This document shows, piece by piece, positions 23,620 through 34,924 of a DNA stretch of 64,000 nucleotides. A program made the position numbers and the translations under genes. The notes beneath the pieces were generated by a model that was not told where the DNA came from, did no database searches, and saw nothing but the letters and a program-made list of their open reading frames with translations. Each line of letters begins with the position of its first letter. Position 1 is the first letter of the stretch. The DNA lies in the NCBI RefSeq assembly GCF_022682495.2, contig NC_071392.1:108738896-108802895 (forward strand), in the 5' to 3' direction. This DNA is from Desmodus rotundus. Its lineage: Eukaryota > Chordata > Mammalia > Chiroptera > Phyllostomidae.

Positions 23620-23695
23620 GAGACTAGCATTTACTGAGCACTTACTATGTGCAAAATCCTTAAATGGATCATTTTATTTACCTTGTTAACATGTA
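23620..23695 (-). repeat. MIR SINE fragment, minus strand
   Basis: 'gcatttactgagcacttact' and 'atgtgcaaaatccttaaatg' are the reversed MIR 3' end. Confidence 0.7.
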
Positions 23696-23775
23696 TAGCA
23701 TATTCCTTTGGTGCCTGACCCTGTCACCGTGGTTTACTTCAGAAGTCACCAGCTGACAGTCTCTTTCAATGCCAA

Positions 23776-23830
23776 AGGGAACACCCTGCCTCAGGGAACA
23801 CCCTGTCTCTCTGCCACAGGGTGTCCTGTG
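23776..23830. repeat. Local direct and inverted repeat cluster
   Basis: The 13-mer 'agggaacaccctg' occurs at 23776-23788 and again at 23793-23805. A partly complementary copy, 'cagggtgtcctg', follows at 23817-23828, so the middle copy could pair with it as a hairpin. It is not linked to any recognised gene. Confidence 0.6.
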
Positions 23831-24425
23831 GCCAAAGAAGAACCTTGGCCCACTGCACTGGACAGCCTGAAAAACCAAGGTGTTCATAGCTCTTAGACTA
23901 ACCCCAAATATTCAGGGATAGAAATTGGTGCACCAATATCCTAATTCCCTTGACCCATAGCAAGACAATTCTGAGATGTATTCTACACATGTTCTCAGGG
24001 AGTCCCCGGTGCAATGGCATGTTCCGAGAACACTCAGCTATCCATGGAGTAGGGGGAACACCCATGAGTCAGTCTTTGGGGAGAAGCCTAGAAGGGTTTG
24101 AAGCACCCTGACCTGGTTACCACCCAAACTGGACATTCACAGAGCTAAGAACAGCCACTGCTCCAACTTGGTTGATGCTCCCTGTAGGGCTATGTGCCAT
24201 AAAGATATCTTGGAGAAGAGCCTCGGGACCTCTGCCAAAGGATTAGCAAGGTTGGGGTTCGGTAAATGTTACCTTCAAGAACCACATTTTTGGTTTTCTC
24301 AAAAGGATTATAACCTAATATTTTCATTGTTTTGACAAATAGTATTCATTTCATCTTCTTATTATAAAACAAAACATGATTACTAAGGAAAATAACTATA
24401 TATATAACTTCTCTATCCACAGATG
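23830..24425. other. Unassigned sequence
   Basis: No gene or nameable repeat is visible. It may contain an old LTR relic, but no LTR end is convincing. Confidence 0.45.
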
Positions 24426-24429
24426 AGTA

Positions 24430-24605
24430 CTGGCAAGTAATGCTTTTTGAATGGATTTCCTTATTCATAAAATTGGGGATGATAAAAGAACATACTTCCT
24501 TGAGTTGTTATGAGAAATAAATGATTTAATGCTTGTATTTTGCTTAAATCAGTGCCTGACACAGAGTAAGTGATCAATAAAGATTAGCTACTATTATGAT
24601 TTTCA
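24430..24605 (+). repeat. MIR SINE, plus strand
   Basis: 'tttccttattcataaaattg', 'tgagttgttatgagaaataa', 'cagtgcctgacacagagtaa' and 'gtgatcaataaagattagct' give the MIR 3' half, well preserved. Confidence 0.85.
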
Positions 24606-24639
24606 AAATATTCCATACATTTTCCTGGTGCGATTTACA

Positions 24640-24805
24640 TGACATCTCATTATGTCTTCAAACATGCACATGGAATCCATGTGAGGCGTTTACCAGTTTA
24701 CCTGTGTTTACAACACAGTTGAATGAATAATCTCAGAATAAATTGTCTTTCTATTTCACAGCTAAGATATGGCAAAGCCAGGACCTAAACTCATGTGTGC
24801 CATCC
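24640..24805 (-). repeat. MIR-like fragment, minus strand
   Basis: The 'tatttcacagctaagatatg' and 'caaagccaggacctaaactc' segments match the reversed MIR core. The left half is weak. Confidence 0.5.
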
Positions 24806-25139
24806 TATAAATGTTTATGGTCCCATATCTTGAATCTCTGTGGCTTTCATATGTTTGTCATCCCTGTTCCTTCCTCATAACTTCTCTCTAGTTAATAATT
24901 AGTAGTAAAACCACTAAAAAATGACCAATATTCTTCTCATTCTTGGTCCAATACACAGGAGGACAGAGGCTCCAGTTCTGGGTCACTGGTGCCTGTGACC
25001 ACAGGGGGCTTGCTTTAACAATTACCCACTCATTTGCCTTCTCAATTTATCTTCCATGGCACCATCTCTCAGCCTCTAAATATAGTCAAGAATTCCTCAC
25101 AGTAAGAAGAAAACCTTCTCTTAATTTCTACATCTGATA

Positions 25140-25545
25140 TTTTAGTTGGACTAGGCAACTAAAGAACTCCAAGATCTCAGTGGCTTGATACAAGAAAGCT
25201 TGCTTCTGGCTTGTATCAGAGTACAGTGGAGGTTTATGTGAAGGGTCTCTGCACCATGCAGTCATTCAGGCATCCAGGTTCCTTTCATCTCCTGGTTCTG
25301 CTCTGCTCAGCTCAGAGTCCCTGCCTTCCTCTCCATTCTGCTGCAGTGTGGAGGAAGATAAAATGGGTAACACTCAATGAACAGTTTTATGTCCCAGGAC
25401 GGTATAAGTGATGCACATCACTTCTACTCACAGTGCATTGGGCAGTAATAACTACTTTGTGCCACTTCTGCAAGAAGGATGAGGTATGCAGTCAAGTTGA
25501 ATGCCAAGGGGTAGAGGGAACCCAGACATTATGAGCATCAGCAGT
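25140..25545 (+). mobile_element. MLT1-type MaLR LTR, diverged
   Basis: 'ctaggcaactaaagaactcc', a 'cagtggcttgatacaagaaa' segment, 'catccaggttcctttcatct', 'gatgcacatcacttctactc' and 'tgccaaggggtagaggg' follow the order of a MaLR LTR. The subfamily is not resolved. Confidence 0.6.
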
Positions 25546-25689
25546 CTCAGTCATAATGCTTCAAGCAACACCTCATCTCTTTAAATGCTTCCCCTTCTAT
25601 CATTCTTGAAAAGAAAGTAAAAGTTACTAACTTCTGTACCACGTATTACATTTAACATACTCTCATCCTCCTTAACATTTTATATATTG

Positions 25690-25835
25690 TGGTAGCTCTA
25701 CTGCCCTGATTTATTGCTCTCAAAGACAGCAACACCAACTCCATCTATGTCAAAATCTAGAGCCCAAAACAGAATCTGAAACACAGTACATGGGTACTTG
25801 ACTTTTATTGAATGAGTGAACAAAATACTTAGCTT
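25690..25835 (+). repeat. L2 LINE 3' end
   Basis: The segment 'ctagagcccaaaacagaatc' followed by 'acacagtacatgggtacttg' and 'ttttattgaatgagtgaac' matches the L2 3' end with its GAATGA tail. Confidence 0.6.
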
Positions 25836-26094
25836 TGGTGATATTCAGTGTCTTTGTACAAAAAAGGCATTGGTCTCCTTATACATGTCCAGTATTTGCT
25901 TTAGATTCTGAGGGCCACTGACCTAGCCCTCCACAAGCAGATGCTGAGACACAATTTGTCATATGATGTTTTATTAGGGATGACGACTTTTGGAAGGGAG
26001 GAGCAAGAAGTAAGATTAGGTAGACGCAGAAGTCACCTGGTGGTGGAGGCCTGACCAAGACTTATCGACCATGTGGGAAGCTTTGGAGTATGTA

Positions 26095-26465
26095 AGATTT
26101 ATCAGAGTTGTTCCACATTGGGCTTGATTATGTCATTGTCCTGTTCAAAAAGCCTCAGAATTTCCCTGATCCCTTCACGCAACAGTCTTTTTATCAAGAG
26201 TCAGAGGCAAGTTAAGAACCTCCCGCTTGTCACTATGGCAATATTCTACAAGGTCCCGGAATAAGGACTCTTTAATACCATCTGATCAATAAAAGATGTT
26301 CTCAGCTCCTCAGACCTATTATTCACACGAGCAACTTCTCTAAACTGGGAACTATTCATGTTTCATGATTTTCTTTGCAACTACAGACTTAGTAGGTGCC
26401 CAGTAGGTGCTTTGTAAATGTTTATTGATGAATAAATAAGTGAAGACTTGAATAAACAAATTGAT
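26095..26465 (+). repeat. L2 LINE, 3' region
   Basis: 'gattatgtcattgtcctgtt' and 'caaaaagcctcagaatttcc' match the L2 phrase before the 3' untranslated region. 'agtaggtgctttgtaaatgt' with a GAATAA tail at about 26400-26450 is the matching 3' end. Confidence 0.6.
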
Positions 26466-26489
26466 AACATTCAATAATACGATTCCTCA

Positions 26490-26835
26490 TCCTTCTACTC
26501 AAAGTGCTCCGCCACAATATTGTCACTCCCTTTCTCTGCCTACCGGCCATGACGTCATGATTTGTAATCTACAATCCAGCCGAACACAACGGCTGACTGT
26601 GCTCTGAAATGTCCATGTTCCAGGCATTTGCCCATGCCAGGCCCTCCCTTTCAAAGTCCTGGTTTTACACTTTTCCTTGTCATATTCACACCCATCCTAT
26701 CATGTCATAGTTTTACAACTTTGTTATTGCTGATTTTTCACCAGATGTTAATTCTCCATCCCTGGAAATACTACAGCACAAAGATGTGTGCGCTTATCAT
26801 ATTCTTTCTGGTAACATGACTGTCACCACACAGGT
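26490..26835 (+). repeat. L2 LINE fragment (probable)
   Basis: The segment 'tccaggcatttgcccatgcc' and the nearby 'cctccctttcaaagtcctgg' recall the L2 3' untranslated region. Identity is low. Confidence 0.4.
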
Positions 26836-26940
26836 AATGAGGCCCCATCTGCACATCGAACACGAGAATGCCAGTGTGACATCCCAGCGGAGGTCACCTG
26901 AGTTTCCATCTGAGCACAGACCCCGTGGGCTGCAGAGAAG

Positions 26941-27003
26941 ATGATGCTGGTGATACTGGTGCTGATGCTGGTGATACTGGTGCTGCTGCTGCTGCTGCTG
27001 CTG
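26941..27003. repeat. 21-bp tandem pair grading into (CTG)n
   Basis: Two perfect 21-bp units, 26943-26963 and 26964-26984, built from GATGCTGGTGATACTGG-type words, run directly into about seven CTG units ending at 27003. The plus-strand open frame through it encodes a leucine run because of the repeat, not because of a gene. Confidence 0.92.
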
Positions 27004-27258
27004 ATAGAGAATTCAATTCCCAGTTTTCAGTTATTCCTGAAGCCAGCTAAGTCTGCGCCTGACTTGAAGTTTGTTTCAGCCATTCTTTTATTACATGCTA
27101 GAATTCTACATAGAAAAATATATTCCACCTTTTGCCCGAGTAGTGTGAACTGGGTTTCTGTCATGTGAACACAAAAGAGCGTTCTGACTAATAACACTCA
27201 GACGGGACAATGTTGTTCCTCACATAGGCTTCTGAACAAACCTTAGCCAACCTCCATA

Positions 27259-27417
27259 CTTCCCTCCCGCCTCCCTACCTCCCTTTTCCCTCCCTTCTCT
27301 CTCCCTTCGTCTTTCCCTCCCTCCTTTCCTTTCTTCGTCCCTCTTTCATCCCTGTATTCTTCTTCTTCTCTCTCTCTCCCCTCTCCTCTCCTCCCTATTC
27401 CCCCTCTTTCTTCTTTT
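27259..27417. repeat. Polypyrimidine low-complexity tract
   Basis: About 160 bases are almost wholly C and T, in CCCT, CTTC and CTCT patterns. Long pyrimidine tracts with mirror symmetry can form triplex DNA. Only composition is seen here. Confidence 0.9.
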
Positions 27418-27549
27418 GACATTTCTTAAGACTATTCTCAAAGCAATTCTGAGGTTTTGAGCAAACACTCTAGTACTAGAGCTTGGGACTCACTCTATTG
27501 CCAAGTTCCCTGTGAAAGGACTGTGGGAAACTAAAGGAACCATAACTTA

Positions 27550-27655
27550 GGTAAATGAGTCTAGGATCTGAATTCTAATTCTGCCCCTTGCTGTCTGTGT
27601 GACCTCAAAATATTAACCAACACCCTGTAAGTTCCAGTTTATTTTTTTAGAGGTT
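27550..27655 (+). repeat. MIR SINE fragment
   Basis: 'gaattctaattctgcccctt' and 'gctgtctgtgtgacctcaaa' match the MIR core. Confidence 0.6.
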
Positions 27656-28344
27656 TGTACACTGTGAATATCCCACCCCCACAACAGGGCAGGGTTGGGA
27701 CTAGGATGAGGCCAGTGGGGCACCTGGGGTGCCCCGTTTAAGGGGGGGCTTTCTCTTCACAGCCCTGACAGTGAGCACCTCTTTGCATGTTGTCCCCAGG
27801 AGCCCCTCTCACCTCATCTTAGTTCAGGCGGAACGACAGAATGAGTTTTTATGTATACAAAGGGTTCACGATAGGAACTGGTACATAGCAAGTGTTCCAT
27901 GAACACTGGGTATAGTTGTTTTGTTTGGGGTTCTTTTGTAATTCCTATAACTGCCTTTGTTGGTATTATTATTACCACGACCATCTCTACTACCATCCCT
28001 ACCGCTATCTCAGCCATTTCTGCTACCACCACTGTGAGGAGCAGTAATACATTGCTGCTCATTGGCTGTTATGATAACATTATTTTAACTTCTCTGCAGG
28101 GACAGTCTTTCCTATGCTTCAAGCTTTTTGGAACAAAATGGTAGCCAAACACATGCCCTGGAATGAGATAGCTTTAGAAGACAAAGAATAACCAGAGCAA
28201 AACTTGGAAGAGTTTTATTGGTGCAACAAGCACACAGAGCAGAGACTGAGCCCAGCTGACTTTTGGAAAGACGTTTTCTGGAAAGGGGATAAACTGGGAG
28301 ACAAGTAACTCCCAAAAGGCAAAGTGACATGCCGGCGAAGTACT

Positions 28345-28500
28345 GGGGCTTTGGGTGCAAGAACTGGGCATCCAAAGAGGATTCACCTCTTTCTGACAGT
28401 GTGACCTTGGGCAAGTCAGTTCCTTTCTCTAAGATCCATTCTCATCTGTAATAACAGTCTCTAGTTCAGCTGGCTGTGTGTCAATGAAATAGGATGATGC
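28345..28500 (+). repeat. MIR SINE
   Basis: 'gtgtgaccttgggcaagtca', 'gttcctttctctaagatcc' and 'attctcatctgtaataacag' give the MIR core and downstream half. Confidence 0.75.
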
Positions 28501-28509
28501 CTGTGGCAA

Positions 28510-29870
28510 ACCTACCACTACTAGCATATCTTAAGAGCACCACTTAAAGGAGCTAGCTTATCTTCCATTCTTTCTGTTTCTGTTGTTAATATTGTTGCAG
28601 TCCCTTGTCCCTTTTCTCCAATCCCCAGCCTAAGATCACCCTCTCCCGGCTAGCGCGGCATGGGAGATTATGAAACCGAAATCTCTTGTCTTTGATGAAG
28701 CACTGTTCCCTCCCAGGCAGGGCCAGCGGGTGACCTCTCCACCACCTTCCACCAGGCCCAACACGTCGCCGGCAGCCAGCAGCGCACGTTGGATTTTGGA
28801 ACCCAAGCTCCTCAATTGAGAGAGAGCAGCACAGTCACTCTAGTATTTCCTCTTCTCAGCCTGTCCCAAGTCCTTCTCTCTCTGTTTTCTGGGACTCTAG
28901 CAGCCCTGTTCATTAGGTAGTTGACATCCTGATGATAACTTTCTACAGCTGCCCGTCTCCTTCTGAGTCAGGATGATGCAGTTTCCCACAGGCTTTCCAT
29001 GCAAACTACGTGTTTACAACGGGCCCCTGGGGGAAGATGTCTTGACTCTGAGCTATAACTAAGATGTTCATGTATTTCCAGATTCAAATTGGGTAGAATG
29101 GAGGACTGCTGATGATCATTGGATAGGATTGGATGAGACGTGGGATGGGACTGTCTCTAACAAACAAGGGCGTATGGTTCCCCTGGCCATTAGACATAAC
29201 CCCTTCCGCGGTTGCTTTGGGGAACACCTATTACAGTGTTTTGTAGTAGATACATAATTGGGCTCATTTCTTGAAAGATGTCCCAGACACTGAAGTCTAT
29301 GTCATCAGAAGAAGCAGGCAGTGGCATATACTTAATGGAAGGGGGAAATGTGGTCTCAGAACCATTGCCTCTGAACTTTCAGTCTGGAATAGTCTTGCTC
29401 CTTGAGAGCAACAAAGGAGGTGGCTGCTCTAGCGGGAAGACGGTGCAACACCAGGCCTCTTGGCTGAAATTCCATGTACACGAGGGTGTTCCTTCCCTCC
29501 CACATTGCTTAGGGAACCCACACAGAGGAACATCTGGCCAGATGCAATCTACAAAACAGACTGTGAAACATATTAGCTCCCTCAGGCCAATGAGAGCCCA
29601 CCTAGTGAATGAGCAAGAAAAGGCCCCACAGTGAATTCTGGAAGCTGAGATCCATCTCACGCAGGACCTGTCTTTCTGTAAAGCGTGAAGTCTAAGCCAA
29701 CAATTTGTACTGAGGTCTGACAGCATCTGGGAAGCTGTCTTAGGAGTCAGGGCCATTAACATAAGGGATCAGTCAGGACCTGGAGCCACTGTCTGTCAGT
29801 TTGTCAGGACAGAGAGGAGCCAGGAGAATGGGGAAGTCCTGAATTGTCAACAGCAAAGCATCCACAAGGA
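28510..29870. other. Unassigned sequence
   Basis: There is no supported gene. Open frames at 29278-29634 (plus) and 29379-29762 (minus) overlap antiparallel and have no domain. The part at 28640-28810 has several CpG-rich words and might be an eroded LTR, but I could not place its ends. Confidence 0.45.
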
Positions 29871-29879
29871 GCTAGCCTT

Positions 29880-30105
29880 TACTCAGCCATTGTTATGTCT
29901 CCAAGTGCTAAGTGCTTCAGATGCAGAATTTCATTGGATTTTCACAGAAACCTGAAGGTCTGTGTTTCATTCCAATTTTGTGGTTCGGGCATGTGAGGCA
30001 GGAGAAGATACAAAACTTCTTCAAGGGCACAGAGCTGGAGAGTGTGGAGCCAGGCAGAACACTCAAGCCGGCCTGCCTCTCAAGCCTGTGTTTGTAGCCA
30101 TGCTG
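29880..30105 (-). repeat. MIR SINE, minus strand, near full length
   Basis: 'ccaagtgctaagtgcttcag', 'tttcattggattttcacaga', 'cttcttcaagggcacagagc' and 'caagccggcctgcctctcaa' follow the reversed MIR from tail to head. Confidence 0.75.
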
Positions 30106-30109
30106 GAAG

Positions 30110-30875
30110 TGTCCATTTTCTGCCTCAGACAGCTTCTCCAGCTTCCTGCCACAGCATGGAATCCTCTAGATTAGGGGAGACTTGAGGTTATGTCACCAGC
30201 TTTCTCATCGCTGAGAAAGTGCATTTACCTTTTCTTGGGTGACCATAAGTACTGCTTCAGGCTAAAGGTGAACACCTGACTGCAGAAAGGGCGCTTTCCT
30301 CACTGTTCATTGCTCAGGTGCGAAGGTGAAAAGGGGGAGGACAACAGAGGAGTCACACATAATTAACAATTTAAGAGGTTCCAAACTTCTGATTCCAGTC
30401 ACTTCTGAACTCAGTTCTGGTCCTGTTTGCTGACTCCCATCCTGATGGACCCAAGCCCCCCAACTTGTGTGGGGTGTGTTTCTGGCAATGTTCACGGGAT
30501 CCTGATGAAGAATATTGGATTCATAACCAGGGCTGTTGTGCAGGACAATAAGCCAGTGATTTCGGGGAAAGAGATCAGACTCGGGGAAGCTGACACAGGG
30601 CCAGCGCCTCGATTGCTTTCGAGCACAGAACATTGGAGAACAAACAGATGACTCAGACCTGAAGCCCGAGCTCTGAATCAACAACACCCACAAATAACCA
30701 CCTGTCCATTTGGACTCCTCTCTCCCACTTAACTGCTGCATTGTCAACATCCTACTTTTCCTATCTCTTATTACCTCCCATTTACCCAAGCTGATGGAAA
30801 GCGAGTGAATGCTCAGAGGAGACTCCACTGGACACTTTCTCTCTGAACTTCTCCAGATTTACAAAGTGAATCGGG
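30110..30875. other. Unassigned sequence
   Basis: A minus-strand open frame at 30307-30828 encodes 173 residues, with a shorter plus-strand frame inside it. The product has no recognisable domain, signal peptide or conserved motif, and no splice signals are convincing. I treat it as chance. Confidence 0.45.
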
Positions 30876-30879
30876 CCAC

Positions 30880-31065
30880 AGGATTTGCTATTAGAATGGC
30901 CTGTATGAAATCCTTGCTGTGCCTTTTTCCACCTATGTACCTTGAAAATGATACTTTAACTCTCCAATCTCTAATCCTCCATTTCCTTATCTCTGTAACA
31001 GGGGTAATAACTGCACCTACCTCATAGAGGTATTTGGAAGGACTGCCCCTTTAGTTCAGTGAACT
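30880..31065 (+). repeat. MIR SINE
   Basis: 'ccatttccttatctctgtaa', 'caggggtaataactgcacct' and 'acctcatagaggtatttgga' are characteristic of MIR. Confidence 0.8.
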
Positions 31066-31184
31066 GACCATGAGGGATCCAGATGCACTGTAGTAAAAAA
31101 TCACTGTCCCCATAACCTTTGATGCCTTTGGCACATCTTTCACAATCAATAACTTCCATCTACATTTCTTTCTCTAAATTATTG

Positions 31185-33193
31185 ACCATGGCCATTCCAA
31201 CAGGTGTGAAGTGTTAGCTCATTGTGGTTTTAATTTGCATTTCGCTGATGATTAGTGATGTTGAGCATCTTTTCATATGTCTATTGGCCATCTATCTGTA
31301 TGTCTTCTTTGGAGAAGCGTCTATTCAGGTCTTTTGCCTATTTTTTAATTGGATTGTTGGGGGGGTTGGTGTTGAGTTTTATAAGTTCTTTATAATTTAG
31401 GAGATTGACCCCTTATCAGATACACAATTAGTGAATGTGTTCTCCCATTCAGCAGGTTACCTTTTCATTTTGTTGATGGTTTCCTTTGCTGTGCAAGACC
31501 TTTTTAGTTTGATGTAGTCCCATTTGTTTATATTTTCTTTTGTTTCCCTTGCTCGAGGAGATATATCGGAAAAAATGTTGCTACTAGAAATGTCCAAGAT
31601 TTTACTACCTGTGTTTTCTTCTAGAATTTTTATGATTTCAAGTGTAACATGTAAGTCTTTAATCAATTTTGAGTTTATTCTTGTGTATGGTGTAAGAAGT
31701 TAGTCTAGTTTCTTTTTTTTTTTTTGCACATATCTGTACAATTTTTCAAACACCATTTATTGAATAAACTATCTTTACCCTACTGTGTGTTTTTGTCTCC
31801 TTTATCAAATATTAATTGATCATAAAGGTGTGGGTTTATTTCTGGGCTCTCTATTCAGTTCCATTGATCTATATGTCTGTTTTTATGCCAGTACCATGTT
31901 GTTTTGATTACTGTGGCCTTATAGTATAGTTTGATATCAACTGGCATGATTCCTCCAACTTTGTTCTTCTTACTCAAGATTGCTGTGGCTCTTTGGGGTC
32001 TTTTTTGGTTCCATATAAATTTTTGGAATATTTGTTTTAGTTCCGTGAAATATGCCATTGGTATCTTAATAGGAATTGCATTGAATATACAGATTGCTTT
32101 GGATGGTAAGGACATTTTAATGATATTAATTCTTCCTACCCATGAACACGGTATATGCTTCCACTTATTTGTATCTTCTTCAATTTCTTTCTTCAGTGTT
32201 TTTAATTTTCCAGGTACAGGTGCTTTACATCCTTGGTTAAATTTACTCCTAGGTATTTAATTTTATTTTTTTGATGTAACTGCAAATGAAATTATTTTCT
32301 TAGGTTCTCTTTCTGATAGCTCATTATTGGTGTATAAAAAATGCAACTAATATCTGGATATTCATTTTATATCCTGCTACTTTACTGAATTCATTTCTCA
32401 GTTTTAGTAGTGTTTTGATGGAATTTTTAGGGTTTTTGATATACAGCATCATGTCATCTGCAAATAATGACAGCTTTGCTTCTTCCTTTCCAATTTGGAT
32501 GCCTTTTATTTCTTCTCCTTGTCTGATTGCTGTGGCTAAGACTTCCAGTGCTGAATAAGAGTTGTGAAAGCAGGCATCCCTGTCTTGTTCCTGATCCTAA
32601 GGAGAACACTTGTGGGTTTTGTCCATTGAGTATGACATTGGCAGTGGGTTTGTCACATGTAGCCTTTATTACATTGAGGTATGTTTCTTCTATTCCCACT
32701 TTGCTGAGATTTTTAATCATAAATGGGTGATGGATGGAATCAAATGTTTTTTTCTGCATCTTTTAATATGATCATGTGGTTTTCACCCTTCATTTTGTTT
32801 ATGTGGTGTATTACATTTATTCATTTGCAGATATTGTACCAACCTTGCATCCGTGCCTCAGAATAAATCCCACTCGATCATAGTGCATGATCTTTTTCAT
32901 GTATTACTGCACCCAGTTTGCTAATACTTTTGTGGTGGACTTTAGCATCTATGTTCATCAGGGATGTTGGCCTATAATTTTCTTGCTTTGTAGTGTCCTT
33001 TTCTGGTTTTGGAATTAGGATATTGTGGCCTCATAAAATGAGCTTTGGAGTCTTCCTTTCCCTTGAATTTTTTGTAATAGTTTGAGAAGGATAGGTGTTA
33101 GTTCTTATTTGAATGGTTGGTGAAATCCACCTGTGAAGCCATCTGGTCCAGAACTTTTGTTTGTTGGGAGTTTTTTGATTACTGCTTTAATTC
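31185..33193 (-). mobile_element. L1 LINE, inverted 5' segment of a twin-primed insertion
   Basis: Read on the minus strand, this 2-kb segment covers the middle and 3' part of L1 ORF2 in order. It starts at about 33193 with the phrase encoding the region before the reverse transcriptase palm. It passes through the palm and C-terminal region and ends at about 31185, in the sequence for the segment after 'caaattaaaaccacaatgag'. The following 0.84 kb lies on the opposite strand and begins where this segment ends in L1 coordinates. That arrangement is the signature of 5' inversion by twin priming. Many stops and frameshifts make it inactive. A poly-T run at 31710-31726 is internal. Confidence 0.88.
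31457..32763 (-). pseudogene. Decayed L1 ORF2 reverse transcriptase and C-terminal region
   Basis: Three broken minus-strand pieces are visible. At 32454-32759 the frame shows FDSIHHPF, TANVILNG and SGTRQGC, the palm motifs of L1 reverse transcriptase. The catalytic FADDM box is encoded at 32450-32464 but in another frame, so a frameshift separates it from GTRQGC. At 31855-32115 the frame contains [20 protein letters not shown], the conserved L1 segment after the polymerase domain. At 31457-31666 it contains NKWDYIKLKRSCTAKETINK, from the ORF2 C-terminal part. Together they identify a non-LTR retrotransposon polymerase that can no longer be made. Confidence 0.85.
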
Positions 33194-34035
33194 AGACAGA
33201 CAAGTGTTGATGAAGATGCAGAGAAAAGAGAACACTCATGCACTGTTGGTGGAAATGCAGATTGGTGTAGCCACTGTAGAAAACATTATGGAATTACCTC
33301 ATACTGTTGGAAATAACCCATCAAGCGACATTTAAAAATTAAAAAATGGAACTGTCTTACCTGCCAGCAATTCCACTTCTGGGGACACATCTGAAGAAAC
33401 AAAAAATACTAATTTGAAAGAATATGTGCACCCCTATGTTCATTATAGCACTATATACAATAGCTAAGATTCAGAAGCAGCCCAAGTGCTCGTTAGTAGA
33501 TAAGTATATAAAAAGCTGTGGTACACCCATACAATGGAATACTACTCACCCATAGAAAAGAAGAAAATCTCACCTTTTGCAACAGAATGGATAGACCTGG
33601 AGAGTATTATACTAAGTGAAATAAGCCAGTCAGAGAAAGAGAAATACCATGTGATTTCAATTATATGTGGAATGTAATGAACAAAATAAACTAACAAACA
33701 AAATAGAAACAGACACATAGATACAGAGAACAGACTGACAGCTGTCAGAGAGGAAGGGCTTATGGGGCTAGACGAAAAAGTCGAAGGGATCAAACAAAGC
33801 AAAAAAAGATTCAATAGACATAGACAACAGTATGGTGGTTGCCAGAGGGAAAAGGGGTGGGGGAGGTAAAAGAGGGTAAAAGGGGAATAAATGGTGATGG
33901 AAGGAGACTTGACTTGGTGTGTTGAATACACAACACAATATAGAGATGTTATATAGTAGAAATGTAAAACTGAAACCTATATAATTTTATTAACCAATGT
34001 CACCCCAATAATGTTCAATAAATGTTTTTAAAGAT
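33194..34035 (+). mobile_element. L1 LINE, direct 3' segment of the same insertion
   Basis: The sequence begins 'acaagtgttgatgaagatgc' and continues 'cactgttggtggaaatgcag', 'cagcaattccacttctgggg', 'gcacccctatgttcattata', 'caatggaatactactcaccc' and 'atactaagtgaaataagcca'. It covers the last part of ORF2 and the 3' untranslated region. It ends 'ttattaaccaatgtcacccc', then 'aataatgttcaataaatg' and a short degraded A-rich tail. The 'accaatgtcaccccaata' ending is one I associate with bat L1 lineages. I found no convincing target-site duplication between the two outer ends. Confidence 0.85.
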
Positions 34036-34545
34036 TACATAGATTATCACATATGCAGATATGATGATGACTTCATTACTAAGGCTGATTGGTGATTAAT
34101 TTTTTGATTGTGATCAATCACGCCTCAGGAATTGTAATAAAACATTCAGGGCAATCGGCAAGTTGCTAATAATGCAGTTTTCCTTCAAACCTTGTAAAGA
34201 CCCCAAGCTAGTCAGAATAAGCTCTTTGCTGAAATCTTCATTTTGGAAAAAAATTATGTGAAGAATACAGTTTATAGGGTGGAAAAATCAATATAACTAT
34301 GAAAATGATTAATTTTACTCATAAAAAATGCAGTATAAAAGGAGTAAAGATTTTAACCCATCCAAGTGACATTTAAACATTAATAATAATGCCTAATATG
34401 AAAGCGGGTTTCAAGGATTAGACCTACTAATAAACTCTGGTGCAATGGTTTTGAAGAGAACTTATCAAGTTTGTCCAAATTCAAATTTTACTTACTCTTT
34501 GACTCAACTACACCATTTCTAGGAATTTTTCCTAGAGAATTTTTA
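34036..34545. other. Unassigned AT-rich sequence
   Basis: No gene or nameable repeat is visible. It contains several TAAT and AATAAT words. Confidence 0.5.
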
Positions 34546-34547
34546 TT

Positions 34548-34591
34548 CTATTTATCTATCTACCTATCCATCAATCTATCTACCTAGCTGT
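34548..34591. repeat. Imperfect (TATC)n microsatellite
   Basis: TATC, TACC and CATC units alternate over about 44 bases. The interruptions suggest an old, stable array. Confidence 0.88.
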
Positions 34592-34924
34592 CTGTATATC
34601 ACACATACATATAACATAAGGCTTTGTATTTTATCTTTGCTTATGATACTAAAGAAACTTGGAAACAAACACTGATGTGGAATTGTCCAATAAAGTGTGG
34701 GATATGCAGGGATGGGCAACCGTTTATAGTTACAATACAAATAAATAGTACAATAATTAGTAATAAATAATAGTACAAGAATGAACTCTGTGATTTGCTT
34801 TCTCACAACTGTAAGCCTACTGTTGCCCACCCTGTACACAGGACAAAGCCATGGTGGCAGTTTAAAGACACGCACAGTTGTCCAAGGTCTACTGAGTGAA
34901 AGAAGCAGCTGCAGGGTGACATGG

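Noticed and set aside
26941..27168. Open frame starting with a leucine-rich hydrophobic run resembling a signal peptide
   Set aside because: The leucines come from the tandem and CTG repeats, and the downstream part has no recognisable protein.
29278..29762. Antiparallel open frames of 118 and 127 residues considered as a retroviral gag relic
   Set aside because: No gag motif such as a zinc knuckle or major homology region is visible, and no flanking LTR pair is recognisable.
30307..30828. 173-residue minus-strand open frame
   Set aside because: It has no domain or conserved motif, there is an antiparallel frame inside it, and there is no promoter or splice evidence.
31140..34060. Target-site duplication for the inverted L1
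   Set aside because: Comparison of the outer flanks by eye gave no convincing match, so none is annotated.
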